A stretch of 64,000 nt of DNA from Bacteroidota bacterium (GTDB taxonomy: Bacteria > Bacteroidota > Bacteroidia > Bacteroidales > UBA12481). The stretch spans positions 79,137 to 143,136 of the forward strand of contig JABHCC010000149.1 in the NCBI GenBank assembly GCA_018669475.1, written 5' to 3'. Positions within the stretch are counted from its first letter, which is position 1. The number at the start of each line of letters is the position of its first letter. The translations under genes were made by a program, and so were the position numbers. Shown in pieces: positions 8,393 to 18,869 of the stretch. The notes under the pieces are model-generated. The model was given only the letters and a program-made list of their open reading frames with translations. It searched no databases and was not told the DNA's origin.

Positions 8393-9709
8393 ATGGGATG
8401 GAAGAAGGAAATTAAGACCCTGTTATGGATTGGGGCTGTTTTTATCGGAGTTTATTTTTTACCACTGGAGAGTAAACATTTTGCCACGGCATTAGCAGCA
8501 ACACTTGATCTGGCTAAATGGTACGCCAGGGAGCATGTAATTTTATGTCTCTTGCCTGCATTCTTTATAGCCGGAGTGATTTCTGTTTTTGTGAGCCAGG
8601 GAGCCGTGATGAAGTATTTTGGCGCCAAGGCTAAAAAGTGGTTAGCCTATACGATTGCATCATTGTCGGGAACTATTTTAGCGGTTTGTAGTTGCACAAT
8701 TTTGCCCCTTTTTTCAAGTATTCACAAACGTGGTGCCGGATTAGGGCCTGCTATAGCATTTTTGTACTCTGGTCCGGCGATAAACATTTTGGCCATTATT
8801 CTAACAGCCAGGATTCTTGGCTTCGAAATGGGCCTTGCACGAATCATAGGTGCAGTGGTTTTTGCCATTGTCATTGGGTCGGCAATGTCGCTTATTTACC
8901 GTAAGGAAGAAAAGACCAAGCGTGAAGAGCAAATAAATTTTCCTGATGTTGAAGAGAAGCGGCCCATGTGGAAAACCGCTTTCCATTTTTTTGTTTTAGT
9001 TCTGATTCTTGTTTTTGCCAATTGGGGTAAACCCGCTGAAGGTGTAAGCAGCGGCTCCTGGTATTGGCTCTGGGCTAACAAATGGTTGATAACAGGAGGC
9101 TTTGCCCTATTATTGAGTTTCTCATTAATATATATATTGAAGCTGCAATGGATGCAAGTGCTTATTCTGATACTTCTAACAATTACGTCAGGCTTTCTTT
9201 TTACTTCTCCGCTAATTCCTGTTTTAGTGGCAATGGCAGGTCTGAGTATTATAACCCTGCTGGATAAAAATGATGTTGATAACAGAGAGTGGACTCTTGC
9301 TTCATGGGGCTTTGCGAAGCAGATCATGCCCTTACTTGCGGTTGGGGTCTTGATTGCTGGTTTCCTTTTAGGATCTACACATGATGACACTGCTATTGCC
9401 GGAATTATTCCAAACGATTGGATTGCCACCTTGGTGGGAGGAAATTCAGTGTTTTCTAATCTTTTTGCATCTATTATTGGGGCATTCATGTATTTTGCAA
9501 CTTTAACAGAAGTGCCGATTTTGCAAGGACTTATTTCGGCAGGAATGGGAAAAGGCCCCGCATTGGCTTTACTCTTGGCCGGACCATCTTTGTCTTTGCC
9601 AAATATGCTGGTTATCCGGGGTGTACTGGGCACTCAGAAAACAATTGTTTACGTGGTTTTAGTTGTAATTATGGCAACAATTTCAGGATTAATTTTTGGC
9701 GCTATTTAG
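8393..9709 (+). CDS. DUF318/ArsP-YraQ family permease
   Basis: 438 residues with about 10 hydrophobic helices. Two internal repeats carry the family signatures AVCSCTILPLFSSIHKRGAG with FLYSGPAINI (about 100-130) and TEVPILQGLISAGMGKGPAL with LLAGPSLSLPN (about 370-405). The family includes ArsP, which exports trivalent organoarsenicals, and conserved cysteines in the VCSCT motif are present. It is the last gene of the arsR operon, 51 bp after the ArsG-like gene, and likely provides the second efflux route. The substrate is inferred from context. Confidence 0.8.
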   Translation: MGWKKEIKTLLWIGAVFIGVYFLPLESKHFATALAATLDLAKWYAREHVILCLLPAFFIAGVISVFVSQGAVMKYFGAKAKKWLAYTIASLSGTILAVCSCTILPLFSSIHKRGAGLGPAIAFLYSGPAINILAIILTARILGFEMGLARIIGAVVFAIVIGSAMSLIYRKEEKTKREEQINFPDVEEKRPMWKTAFHFFVLVLILVFANWGKPAEGVSSGSWYWLWANKWLITGGFALLLSFSLIYILKLQWMQVLILILLTITSGFLFTSPLIPVLVAMAGLSIITLLDKNDVDNREWTLASWGFAKQIMPLLAVGVLIAGFLLGSTHDDTAIAGIIPNDWIATLVGGNSVFSNLFASIIGAFMYFATLTEVPILQGLISAGMGKGPALALLLAGPSLSLPNMLVIRGVLGTQKTIVYVVLVVIMATISGLIFGAI

Positions 9710-9750
9710 CTGGTTCCAATTACTAAAACATGTTTCGGTGCCTTTAAAAA

Positions 9751-11985
9751 TTACTTTCGAACATCAAAAAATATTCGCTCAGTTCTTCTGGGCCAGTAAT
9801 TATTCTTCGTATCCATATCAGCAGTTTCGAGATGTGGATCCAGAGTTATGCTCTTTACTTCATTCTCAAAAATGAAAACTTTGCTGACTGCAGTATGATT
9901 CTTCATCCAGATCTCTGCCGGGATTCGCACTTCTTCAATGCTTCCATCTTCAAATTCAAACTCCAGGATTATGGGCATTATCATTCCGCCGTGAGCTTTG
10001 AAGCTTAGCTCGTAGAACTTTTGTCCTTTTCGAAGTTGGCTAATTTCTTCATCACTGAATTTCTTGCCTAATGCCTTCAGCCTTATTAATTCCTGCTCAG
10101 TGACAAGTGGCTCAGGATTATTGTACTTATCTCTCAAGGATGTGTCACGGTCTATCTCACTGATGAATTGACCTTTGTCTCTAAGAGATGCAATATGTGG
10201 TCTGAGTTTTTTCTTTGTGTATTCAGCAGCCCGTAATGCGGACTTCTCATCATAGATAGCTTCAAAAACTTTCACGTTTTCAATGGCCAGATCAACATGC
10301 TCGGTTGTAAAGAACCATCCACGCCAAAACCAGTCAAGGTCAACACCAGAGGCATCTTCCATGATTCTGAAGAAGTCTGCAGCTTGAGGATGTTTAAACA
10401 TCCATGTCCGGGCATATTCTTTAAAAGCCTGATCAAAAAGCTCACGACCCAGGATTGTTTCACGTAATATTGTCAGCCCAACTGCAGGCTTTCGATAGCT
10501 GTTCATTCCGCCTTGTAACAGGCCATCACCATGGGTCATAATTGGAACAATAGTGCTTTTATCGTCATCCATATACCCTATCATTTCTGCGGGTATTCCT
10601 GACCAGTATTGATTAATATCCCATTCACGCTCAGCCAGTCCCTGCATGAAGACATTGAAACCCTCATCCATCCAAGCTGATTGCCGCTCATCACTATTAA
10701 CGATCATTGGAAAATAATTGTGACCAACTTCATGTCTCACTACACCGATATGCCAATTTCTGGTTCCCACATCATAGCTTCCGTCAGCTTTTGGACGCCC
10801 ACCATTAAAAGCAATCATTGGATATTCCATCCCCAGGCTTGCATCGATTGATTGAGCTACAGGATAGGGATAATCAAAGGTGTATTTTGAGTATGCCCTC
10901 AAGGTTTGCGCAATGGTTTTTGTCGAAAATTTGCTCCACAAAGGATTACTTTCTTTTGAGTAAAATGACATAGCCAGAACATTGTTGTTTTCGAATGGAA
11001 CACTCATTGCATCCCAGATAAATTTACGAGAGCTTGCGAAGGCAAAATCCCGAACATTTTCAGCCTTGAAGTGCCATTTTTTACTATTTTCTGCTCTGGA
11101 TTTCTCATTTTCTATAGCCTCTTTCTCCGATACAATGAATACCGGAGTATCTGATTCTTTAGCTTTTTCAAGTCTTTGAAGCATTTGAGGGCTAAGAACC
11201 TTTTTTCCGTTTTGCAATTCACCGCTTGCTGCTACAATATGGTCAGAAGGAGCATTTATTGTCACATCAAAGTTGCCGAACTCCAATGCAAATTCAGCAC
11301 CAATGAACTGCTTGATCTGCCATCCGTAATCGTTATATACACAAAGTCGTGGGTAGAATTGTGCTATTGCAAAGGTGCTTTCATCTTGATTTTCAAATGG
11401 ATCATATCCTGATCGGCCCCCCTGGGTTCTGAGATTATTAAGATTATAGTGCCATTTGATAATCAGTTCTGTCTTTTTACCCGGAGCCAGTCCTTCGGAT
11501 AGTAAAACTTTTAAAATAGTGTGGTTTTTCACAGTTTGTAGTGCCTGGTCCTGGGCATCCCTTATTGATTCGATTCTGAAACCACCCTCAAAATGATTGT
11601 TATACCGCATAATTGAAGAAATATGCTCCTGATTTCGCATTGTTGACTGGGCTATCTTGCTTCCTAATGAGTTTGGTTCCCGGATATTTTGATCCAGTTG
11701 AAGCCAAAGGTAAGTTAGGGTTTGAGGTGAATTGTTATAATAGGTAATCATTTCAACTCCAGAAATCACTTTGTCATTCTCATCCAGAGTAATCTCCATT
11801 TTATAATCCACTTGTTGCTGAAAATAATCAGGACCCGGATGACCACTAGCCGTTCGGTAGCTATTTGGAGATGGTAATTCTTCAGTTAACTGTCTGAATA
11901 TATTTTTATTGACATGATCTTGTGAAAACAGAGCTGCCGAAAAGGTTATCATCAATGCAAACCCAGTTATGATTATCTTTTTCAT
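9751..11985 (-). CDS. exported M1-family (gluzincin) metallopeptidase
   Basis: A signal peptide ends near ALFSQ. An aminopeptidase-N-like beta domain (about 40-270) precedes the catalytic domain, where the zinc site is complete: His418-Glu419-xx-His422 (RHEVGHNYF) and Glu441 (WMDEGFN). The GAMEN exopeptidase motif is replaced by GMEYPMIAFNGG, common in bacterial M1 relatives. The C-terminal 200 residues form the low-similarity domain often fused to this group. It is the last gene of the long glycan operon, 56 bp after the GH2 gene. It may trim peptides from glycoproteins or proteoglycans degraded by its neighbours. Confidence 0.85.
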   Translation of the reverse strand: MKKIIITGFALMITFSAALFSQDHVNKNIFRQLTEELPSPNSYRTASGHPGPDYFQQQVDYKMEITLDENDKVISGVEMITYYNNSPQTLTYLWLQLDQNIREPNSLGSKIAQSTMRNQEHISSIMRYNNHFEGGFRIESIRDAQDQALQTVKNHTILKVLLSEGLAPGKKTELIIKWHYNLNNLRTQGGRSGYDPFENQDESTFAIAQFYPRLCVYNDYGWQIKQFIGAEFALEFGNFDVTINAPSDHIVAASGELQNGKKVLSPQMLQRLEKAKESDTPVFIVSEKEAIENEKSRAENSKKWHFKAENVRDFAFASSRKFIWDAMSVPFENNNVLAMSFYSKESNPLWSKFSTKTIAQTLRAYSKYTFDYPYPVAQSIDASLGMEYPMIAFNGGRPKADGSYDVGTRNWHIGVVRHEVGHNYFPMIVNSDERQSAWMDEGFNVFMQGLAEREWDINQYWSGIPAEMIGYMDDDKSTIVPIMTHGDGLLQGGMNSYRKPAVGLTILRETILGRELFDQAFKEYARTWMFKHPQAADFFRIMEDASGVDLDWFWRGWFFTTEHVDLAIENVKVFEAIYDEKSALRAAEYTKKKLRPHIASLRDKGQFISEIDRDTSLRDKYNNPEPLVTEQELIRLKALGKKFSDEEISQLRKGQKFYELSFKAHGGMIMPIILEFEFEDGSIEEVRIPAEIWMKNHTAVSKVFIFENEVKSITLDPHLETADMDTKNNYWPRRTERIFFDVRK

Positions 11986-12041
11986 CCGTGTGTGTGTTAA
12001 AATATTTTTCCTTTTGTAATGTTCGGTTCATATTGTTGTGA

Positions 12042-14993
12042 TTAATTCTTTCTGTTTACCGATTGAAGTATAAGCTTTCCACTGATTTGATCCCCCTTTT
12101 TCAGGGGCTTGTCATCTTTTTTGGCATGAGGTCGCAGGAAGCGTTCGCTGCCACCGTTGGAATAGTTGGCAATCAGCCAGTGGATTTCGTCTTCTTCAAT
12201 CCAGGATCTTGAATGAAGTTTTGCATTGCTTCGTACTTCAAATCCTTTTTCTGAGGCATCTCTTAAAGAAGCCCTGTAAATATTGTGCTTGGTTGATGCA
12301 AAGTCATTCGATCCAATCTTTGTTCTGTCGTGCCTCCATTCGTGATCTGGTTTTGTTCGCGGTCCAACAGGGCTTGATTCAATACCTTCTGAAGCAGTTG
12401 CTTTGCCTTCAAGTCGGGCAATATGCCAATCAGGATAGGTGCTCCAATAGCCTTTGCGCTTCCAGTAAAGATTTTCATATTTCTTTGGAAGATCGAAAAC
12501 CAGACCCATCTGTCTTGGATTGATATCGTCATTCAACACAAAATCATACTCAATTGATATACCTCCACTGGCGCGAAATTTATAAATAAAAGACCCATTT
12601 GCCTCCTTATATGTTCCATGAATCTTTATTTCCAATTTGCTATAAAAAAGATTTTCAACTGAATCAAGTTTCCAGTCGGTGCATACAGGTGTAAAGGGCT
12701 CATAATACTTGGTGGGGCCGTGCATCTGTGTTTCACCTCCATTATTCATCGGAAGGATCATTAATCGAGGGCCTGTGAGATCCTTGATGTAGAGTAAGCC
12801 TGTAGCAGTACTTATTTTGTATTTTTCCTGATTTGAGGTGACTAAAAGGTATTCCTCTTTTTCCTCAATTTTCATCCGGCTCGTTTCATTTAATGGTACT
12901 TTGTATGATATAATTTGGGGATGAATGGGGAGAATGAAAGAATCAACAGTGAATCCTCTTGGATCAATGAATTCCAATTCGAGTTTTGCGTTTTCCTTCA
13001 GAGGGTGCTTCGAATTAATCTCCAAAAGATCCATTTGTTTGGGTGGAATATCGGCATATAATAATCCCTTTTCCTGGCCTATCTTCCAATTAATCCTCAG
13101 TCTTTTTAGATTTGAAAAGTCCTGTCTGTTTTCTACCATGAAACTGACAACATTATTCTTTTTTTCAACATCTATAATTCGAATAGGTGAGTAGGTTTTC
13201 TTCATACCCCACCATTCGGGCTTTTTCCTTCTCCATCCATCAATGGGCCCCCAGGTTCCGTAGCCTACTGTGCGTTCTTCTATTGAGCCATCATCAAGAG
13301 GGTAATCCCAATAGAATGTATCATCTATCCCTGCCCAAATGGAACCTCCGGCAACTCCCTGAGATTTATACATATCCTCCCACATGCTGTGAAGATAAAT
13401 TCCCCACTTATCTCTAAGAGCAACATCGCTTGCTAATTCAAAGCGATTGTATGCATTGAGATGCACAAACTCACCAAAGCTGATTGGTCTTCGGTAGTCA
13501 GAGTATTTTCCTGGTCCTGTAGGGCTTGGGTAATGATCAGAACCCAAGGCACAGATTGCCTCGTCTTCTTGTTGATTTTTTACCCATCCCCAGGGGAAGT
13601 AATTGAATGTTAAAGGACGCGTAGGATCCAGTTTTTTCATGGCCTGACCAGCAATATCATATGACTTGTTCCATATTGATTCATTGGAGATAGACCAGAA
13701 AATAATGCTTGGATGATTTCTGTTCAGGACAATCATCTCTAATAACTGACTGGTCATAACTTTCTGAATAGAAACACTATCGCCTTTCGTTTCATGTGAC
13801 CAGCAAAACGGACCCTCACATTCAATAAACATTCCCAGTTCATCGGCTATTTCCATCAGTTCTTCATCGGGAGGGTAATGACAAGTCCGGATATGGTTAA
13901 CATTTCCTTCACGAAATAACTCCACATCTTCCCTGTACATTTCTTTCGGAACTACACGGCCCGTTAGTGGATACACCTCATGTCGGTTGACACCCCTTAG
14001 TTTAATCGGTTTTCCATTGACAAATAATTGATTTCCTTTTACTTCGGATTGTCTGAAACCAAAGCGCTGATGAATAGTTTCAATAATTTCACCATTCTTT
14101 TTAAGTTTTAAAGTAAGGACGTATAAATTTGGTGTTTCACAATTCCATTGCTTGGGTTTTAATACCGGCATCTTGAGTTTAAGAACCTCTTTTCCTCCGG
14201 ATTTAATCACCTGGATATCCACTTGTGAATCCGGCAGGTGAATCAAATCTTCATTTTTCCATTCCCTGAGCTCTGCAGAAAGGCTTAAATCTTTGACTTT
14301 ATTTGAATTTTCGTTGCTTATTTCAACATAAGTGATGAGATCAGCATCCACAAAATCCTTTTCAAATGAAGTTTCTACAGCAAGGGAACTTACATTGACC
14401 ACGGGCAGAGCCATTATAAAAACTGATCGGTTGATGCCGCCAAGGGGATGACACGCATATCTCGATCCGCTGCTCAATGAGTTGGATAGTGACTCATTGC
14501 GTACTGAAAGAAGCAAAGTGTTTTCATCATTAAATTTTGTCAGATCGGTAATGTCCAGTTCAAAAGCAGTGAACCCACCATGATGTTCTCCTGCCTTTTG
14601 TCCGTTAATGAAGATCTCACATAAACTGTAAACCGCATTGAAGCGGAGTTTAATTCGTTGTCCTTTCCAATCTTTTGGAAGAGAAAATGTTCTGAAGTAG
14701 GCAGCCGGCTGCGCAGAATCCACTACGTGACCTTGCATTGACCATTCTCCGGGTACTTTGATATCAGACCAGGAATCAGGCTGTTGGATAGAAGTGAAAC
14801 TGTCTTCAAATTTGGCATTGAATTTCCATTGGCCATCTAAGCTTAGCTTTATCAGCTTATCTCCGGATATGTCTGTTGGAACAGGAGATAGCCGGGGAAT
14901 GGCATCACTTTGGGCTTGAAGCCCGTGATTTGGGTACAATAGACCAATAATTAGAGAAATGATCAGGAGCCTGAGATTTGTAATGCTTTTCAT
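12042..14993 (-). CDS. exported GH2 family glycoside hydrolase (beta-galactosidase type)
   Basis: The start at MKSITNLRLLIISLIIG gives a signal peptide and has a clear GGAG ribosome site 7-10 bases upstream, inside the end of the sulfatase gene. Layout: sugar-binding jelly roll (about 40-220), Ig-like domain (to 320), TIM barrel with GVNRHEVYPLTGRVV, acid/base Glu438 in SISNESIW and nucleophile Glu508 in SFGEFVH. A long beta-rich C-terminus (about 630-983) resembles the Bgal small-chain region. Length matches LacZ-like GH2 enzymes. It is 4 bp from the sulfatase stop, suggesting coupled removal of sulfate and a beta-linked sugar. Confidence 0.9.
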   Translation of the reverse strand: MKSITNLRLLIISLIIGLLYPNHGLQAQSDAIPRLSPVPTDISGDKLIKLSLDGQWKFNAKFEDSFTSIQQPDSWSDIKVPGEWSMQGHVVDSAQPAAYFRTFSLPKDWKGQRIKLRFNAVYSLCEIFINGQKAGEHHGGFTAFELDITDLTKFNDENTLLLSVRNESLSNSLSSGSRYACHPLGGINRSVFIMALPVVNVSSLAVETSFEKDFVDADLITYVEISNENSNKVKDLSLSAELREWKNEDLIHLPDSQVDIQVIKSGGKEVLKLKMPVLKPKQWNCETPNLYVLTLKLKKNGEIIETIHQRFGFRQSEVKGNQLFVNGKPIKLRGVNRHEVYPLTGRVVPKEMYREDVELFREGNVNHIRTCHYPPDEELMEIADELGMFIECEGPFCWSHETKGDSVSIQKVMTSQLLEMIVLNRNHPSIIFWSISNESIWNKSYDIAGQAMKKLDPTRPLTFNYFPWGWVKNQQEDEAICALGSDHYPSPTGPGKYSDYRRPISFGEFVHLNAYNRFELASDVALRDKWGIYLHSMWEDMYKSQGVAGGSIWAGIDDTFYWDYPLDDGSIEERTVGYGTWGPIDGWRRKKPEWWGMKKTYSPIRIIDVEKKNNVVSFMVENRQDFSNLKRLRINWKIGQEKGLLYADIPPKQMDLLEINSKHPLKENAKLELEFIDPRGFTVDSFILPIHPQIISYKVPLNETSRMKIEEKEEYLLVTSNQEKYKISTATGLLYIKDLTGPRLMILPMNNGGETQMHGPTKYYEPFTPVCTDWKLDSVENLFYSKLEIKIHGTYKEANGSFIYKFRASGGISIEYDFVLNDDINPRQMGLVFDLPKKYENLYWKRKGYWSTYPDWHIARLEGKATASEGIESSPVGPRTKPDHEWRHDRTKIGSNDFASTKHNIYRASLRDASEKGFEVRSNAKLHSRSWIEEDEIHWLIANYSNGGSERFLRPHAKKDDKPLKKGDQISGKLILQSVNRKN

Positions 14994-14997
14994 CCGT

Positions 14998-16434
14998 TTA
15001 TCTCCTTTCCCATCCACTTTCACGTTTACCCGAACCGGTTTCTTCGCTGTCTCCAAGTTCTTCTTTCATCTCGTTCGCTTTTACCAACAGCTCTTTCACA
15101 ATTTCGGGGTATTGATCAACAAGGTTGTTTTGTTCTCCAATGTCTTCATCGAGATTAAAGAGGGATAAACCGATTTCGGAGCGAATACCTTTTCTACCAT
15201 GACTGTTTCCGTCATCGCTTTCAATGATAGCCGAATATTTATGCGGAAGGTGAAGTTTCCACTTTCCTCTTCGTAATGCCTGTAATTGCCAGTTTTGATA
15301 AAAGAAGTAAGTGTCGGTTGGACTTACTGCGTCCTTTTCGCCCCAGAGCAAATTTTGAATATTATGTCCATCAATTTTATGATCTGGCAAATCAGCTCCG
15401 GATATTGCCGCAATTGTCGGAAGTATATCTATGCTTGCGGCAATTTCATTGCATTCGCTTCCCTCTGGAATTTTTCCAGGCCATTTCATGATACAAGGAA
15501 CTCTCATTCCGCCCTCAAATGTTGTGAACTTGCCTTCTCTCAGGGGATCAGCTGATCCTCCGTGATCACCAAAAATCAGCCAGGGACCATTATCCGTAGC
15601 AAACATCACCAGGGTATTCTGATCTAAGCCAAGCTCTTCAAGGGTTTGGTTAATTTGACCTACTGACCAATCAATCTCCTCAATAACATCCCCATATATG
15701 CCTTTGATTGACTTTCCTTTGAATTGTTCAGAAACGTAAAGGGGAATGTGGGGCATGGTATGTGGCAGATAGACGAAAAAAGGTTGATCCTGATGTCTTT
15801 TTATAAAATCGATAGCTTTTTCGGTGTACTCCCGGGTTATCATGGATTGGTCGTCATCCATGAAACGATGAACTCCGTTGCCATCCATAAGCGGTAAGGG
15901 GGGATAGGGTGTTTTCCCCGGATTTTTCCCGGGACGCATATCATTGGAGTAAGGGATTCCGAAGTATTCATCGAAACCTTGCTGCAGGGGAAGGAATTGT
16001 TTATGATGCCCAAGGTGCCATTTGCCGAAGCATCCGGTGGCATAACCTTTTTCCCGGAGCATTTCAGCAATAGTTAACTCATTCTGATGCAATCCCGTTT
16101 TTGTTCTTCTTTCCTCTGGGTTCCAATCTGTATTCTCATGTTCCGGAAACAAAACACTGGGTATCCCAATCCGTTGGGGATAACAGCCGGTCAGGAGAGC
16201 TGCACGTGAGGGTGAGCAAACAGGAGAAGCCACATAGAAATCCGTAAAGCGCATTCCTTCTGCTGCCATTTGATCCAGATTCGGGGTTTCAAAGTCATCT
16301 GCTCCATATACACCAATATCTGCGTACCCCTGGTCATCTGTGAAGATGATGACGATATTGGGAGTCGTCTCAAGTTTTGACTTACATGCCCCAAGGGCAA
16401 GAATCAGCAATAAGAGGCTTATGTAGGTTCTCAT
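14998..16434 (-). CDS. formylglycine-dependent sulfatase (S1 family) lipoprotein
   Basis: A lipoprotein signal (MRTYISLLLLILALGAC) is followed by the arylsulfatase core: metal-binding IFTDDQGYADIG (about 30-41), and C-S-P-S-R at residues 73-77, where Cys73 becomes formylglycine. Further blocks are GKWHLGH, HTMPHIPL and NGPWLIFGDHGGS. It removes sulfate esters from sugar units in the periplasm or at the surface. The matching anaerobic sulfatase-maturating enzyme is not in this window. Its gene is sandwiched between GH95 and GH2, so the target glycan is probably sulfated and possibly fucosylated. Confidence 0.93.
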   Translation of the reverse strand: MRTYISLLLLILALGACKSKLETTPNIVIIFTDDQGYADIGVYGADDFETPNLDQMAAEGMRFTDFYVASPVCSPSRAALLTGCYPQRIGIPSVLFPEHENTDWNPEERRTKTGLHQNELTIAEMLREKGYATGCFGKWHLGHHKQFLPLQQGFDEYFGIPYSNDMRPGKNPGKTPYPPLPLMDGNGVHRFMDDDQSMITREYTEKAIDFIKRHQDQPFFVYLPHTMPHIPLYVSEQFKGKSIKGIYGDVIEEIDWSVGQINQTLEELGLDQNTLVMFATDNGPWLIFGDHGGSADPLREGKFTTFEGGMRVPCIMKWPGKIPEGSECNEIAASIDILPTIAAISGADLPDHKIDGHNIQNLLWGEKDAVSPTDTYFFYQNWQLQALRRGKWKLHLPHKYSAIIESDDGNSHGRKGIRSEIGLSLFNLDEDIGEQNNLVDQYPEIVKELLVKANEMKEELGDSEETGSGKRESGWERR

Positions 16435-16478
16435 TTGATTTTAGTTTAGATTACAAGTTAAAACTAGATGTATATCAG

Positions 16479-18824
16479 TTAGTTGTTGTATGTGTATTTT
16501 TTTCCAGGTTCAATCTTTACTTCAAGGACATCTGATTTGTATTTAATCTTTGCCAGACCTCCTTTTTCCGTGTGGATTATTGCCTTGGTTAATTGACCTT
16601 CTTCCCACCAGATATCACATTCGAAGCCATTGCGGGCTTTCAGACCGGTAATATGACCATTATGCCAGGCAGCAGGCAGGGCCGGTAGAAGATGTATGAC
16701 ACCATTATGAGATTGCAAAAGCATTTCCGCAATACCCGCAGTACCACCAAAATTACCGTCAATCTGGAAGGGAGGATGATTGTCAAACAGATTATTTTTT
16801 GTTGATTTTGCTAACAGTTGCTGTAGGTGATGCCATGCTTGTTCACCATCATGTATACGGGAATAAAAGTTTACGATCCAGGCGCGACTCCATCCGGTGT
16901 GTCCACCACCACTCTCCAGTCGCCTCTGGATGGTCTTTTTTGCTGCATCAAACAGCTGAGGGTTTTCTTCTGTGATCTGGGATAAAGGGTAGAGACCCAG
17001 TAGGTGAGACATATGCCTGTGGCCTATCTCAACTTCCTCATAGTCATGTATCCATTCCTGAATTGTTCCATCTCCTCCTATTTGCACTGGAGGAAGTTTC
17101 TTCCTTATTTCTTCGAGCTCATTAGCAAATTCATGATCAATATTCAGGATCTCGGAGGCTATTTTGATCTCATCAAACAATTCATTTATTATTTGAATGT
17201 CAGTTGTTGCAGCATAGGTTAGAGAAGATCTTTCCTGCTTATCCGTACCGGGCACGAAGAAGGCATTTTCGGGTGAATGAGAGGGATTGCTTACCAGATA
17301 ACCTTCGGGTGACTCAATTAAAAATCCTTTTATAAATTCTGCTGATCCTTTAAGCAGGGGATAAATGCGGGCCAGATAGTCAGTGTCTCCGGTAAACTCA
17401 AAATGACGAAATACCGGAAATGTCATCCATGGTCCGTCAAGAGGAGTAATTCCCCAAACTCCGTCGGCAACACCGGTACGTCCGAATGGATCGGTCAGGT
17501 GATGGAATGTCCAACCATCCGTGCCGTACATGTTTTTTGCAGTGACTGTTCCCGGCTCTACTAGTTTCTCCATGAATCGTGTAAGAACCAGGCTGGTTTC
17601 AGAAAGGTTACATACCTCTGCTGGCCAGTAATTCATCTGAAGGTTAATGTTAGTATGAAAGTCAGCATTCCAGGGGGCATTGAGATGATTATTCCATATG
17701 CCCTGGAGATTTGCAGGCAGAACACCAGGTAGCCTTGATGACCCCATCAGTAAATACCTTCCATACTGGAAATAGGTGGTCACCAGCCCCTTATCAATAC
17801 CTCCTTCTTTTACAAGGTTTAGTCTTTCATTTATGGGCAGGTTTTCAAAACTATCAGACCCAAGGCTGAATGAAACCCGGTTAAAAATTTCTGAGTGGTC
17901 GGCAATATGTTGTTTTCTTAACTGGGCAAAAGATGTACCATCAAGATTACTCAGAATCGTCTCGCATTTTTCTATAGGGTCAACAGAATCCAAAAAATTA
18001 AGCTTTGTAATATCATAATTGGTAGCTCCGGTCAGGTAGATTGTCAATTTATTCACAGATTTACAAGATAGTCCTGCTTCTGTTTTGTCAACAACTCCTC
18101 CTGTGTTTTCGACCACTGCCAGTGCAGCAAATTTCATATGAGCTCCTGCAGGCCCCCTGTTGGCTTGTTCAGGATCGATGATCTGCCCTGACATAATAAT
18201 CTTGCCTTCTGCAAAATATTCAGTATTTGCATCTTTCTCTCTTTTCAATTGCAGATCGATGTCAAATGCTTCATCAGCCGAGATCCTGATCACCAATAAG
18301 TCAGCTGGAGCAGATGCAAAAACCTCCTGAGCGATGTGGTTTCCTCCAACATCATAAGTGGTTCTTGAAATACCTGAATTAAGAGTCAGGTCTCGTGTAT
18401 AATTTTGAATCTCACCTTCCCAGTGATATGACATATGAAGATCTCCGAAAGTCTGATGCGAGCGAATATTCGGAGGGGTTCCCAGTAAGTGTTTTTTGGC
18501 CATTGTGTATGCCTCACTGTACTGTTCGTTAAATATTAAGCTTTGAATCTCAGGCAGGTTTTCTTTTGCACCGGGATTGTTATTGTCGATTTTAGTCCCT
18601 GCCCAAAGACTTTCCTCATTGATTTGAATCTTTTCATTGTGTGGGTCACCAAAGATCATAGCGCCTAATCTGCCATTTCCTACAGGCAAAGCTTCTGTCC
18701 ATTCTGAGGCAGGTTCATCATACCATAGTTGGTAGTTTGTTACCAGGTCTTTTTTCACGGAATTGCATCCGGAAGAAAGAATTATCAGGGTAAGAATTAG
18801 TAGAGATCGAAATACTTCTTTCAT
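16479..18824 (-). CDS. GH95 alpha-L-fucosidase/alpha-galactosidase lipoprotein
   Basis: A lipoprotein signal (MKEVFRSLLILTLIILSSGC) precedes the GH95 N-terminal signature WTEALPVGNGRLGAMIFGD and NEESLWAG. The (alpha/alpha)6 barrel carries LQGIWNNHLNAPWNADFHTN, INLQMNYWPAEVCNLSE (with the Asn pair that activates water) and IDGNFGGTAGIAEML near the end. The 781-residue length is typical. The family hydrolyses alpha-1,2-L-fucosides, with some members acting on alpha-L-galactosides. It sits 44 bp upstream of the sulfatase gene in the same operon. Position in the chain of degradation is inferred. Confidence 0.93.
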   Translation of the reverse strand: MKEVFRSLLILTLIILSSGCNSVKKDLVTNYQLWYDEPASEWTEALPVGNGRLGAMIFGDPHNEKIQINEESLWAGTKIDNNNPGAKENLPEIQSLIFNEQYSEAYTMAKKHLLGTPPNIRSHQTFGDLHMSYHWEGEIQNYTRDLTLNSGISRTTYDVGGNHIAQEVFASAPADLLVIRISADEAFDIDLQLKREKDANTEYFAEGKIIMSGQIIDPEQANRGPAGAHMKFAALAVVENTGGVVDKTEAGLSCKSVNKLTIYLTGATNYDITKLNFLDSVDPIEKCETILSNLDGTSFAQLRKQHIADHSEIFNRVSFSLGSDSFENLPINERLNLVKEGGIDKGLVTTYFQYGRYLLMGSSRLPGVLPANLQGIWNNHLNAPWNADFHTNINLQMNYWPAEVCNLSETSLVLTRFMEKLVEPGTVTAKNMYGTDGWTFHHLTDPFGRTGVADGVWGITPLDGPWMTFPVFRHFEFTGDTDYLARIYPLLKGSAEFIKGFLIESPEGYLVSNPSHSPENAFFVPGTDKQERSSLTYAATTDIQIINELFDEIKIASEILNIDHEFANELEEIRKKLPPVQIGGDGTIQEWIHDYEEVEIGHRHMSHLLGLYPLSQITEENPQLFDAAKKTIQRRLESGGGHTGWSRAWIVNFYSRIHDGEQAWHHLQQLLAKSTKNNLFDNHPPFQIDGNFGGTAGIAEMLLQSHNGVIHLLPALPAAWHNGHITGLKARNGFECDIWWEEGQLTKAIIHTEKGGLAKIKYKSDVLEVKIEPGKKYTYNN

Positions 18825-18869
18825 GGTTTTTTAATTTTCTGTTTCCTGTTTATTTGGCAGATGTTCACC

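Noticed and set aside
8896..9633. Long open frame on the minus strand inside the permease gene
   Set aside because: It mirrors the permease codons, has no signal or family pattern, and the plus-strand protein is clearly real.
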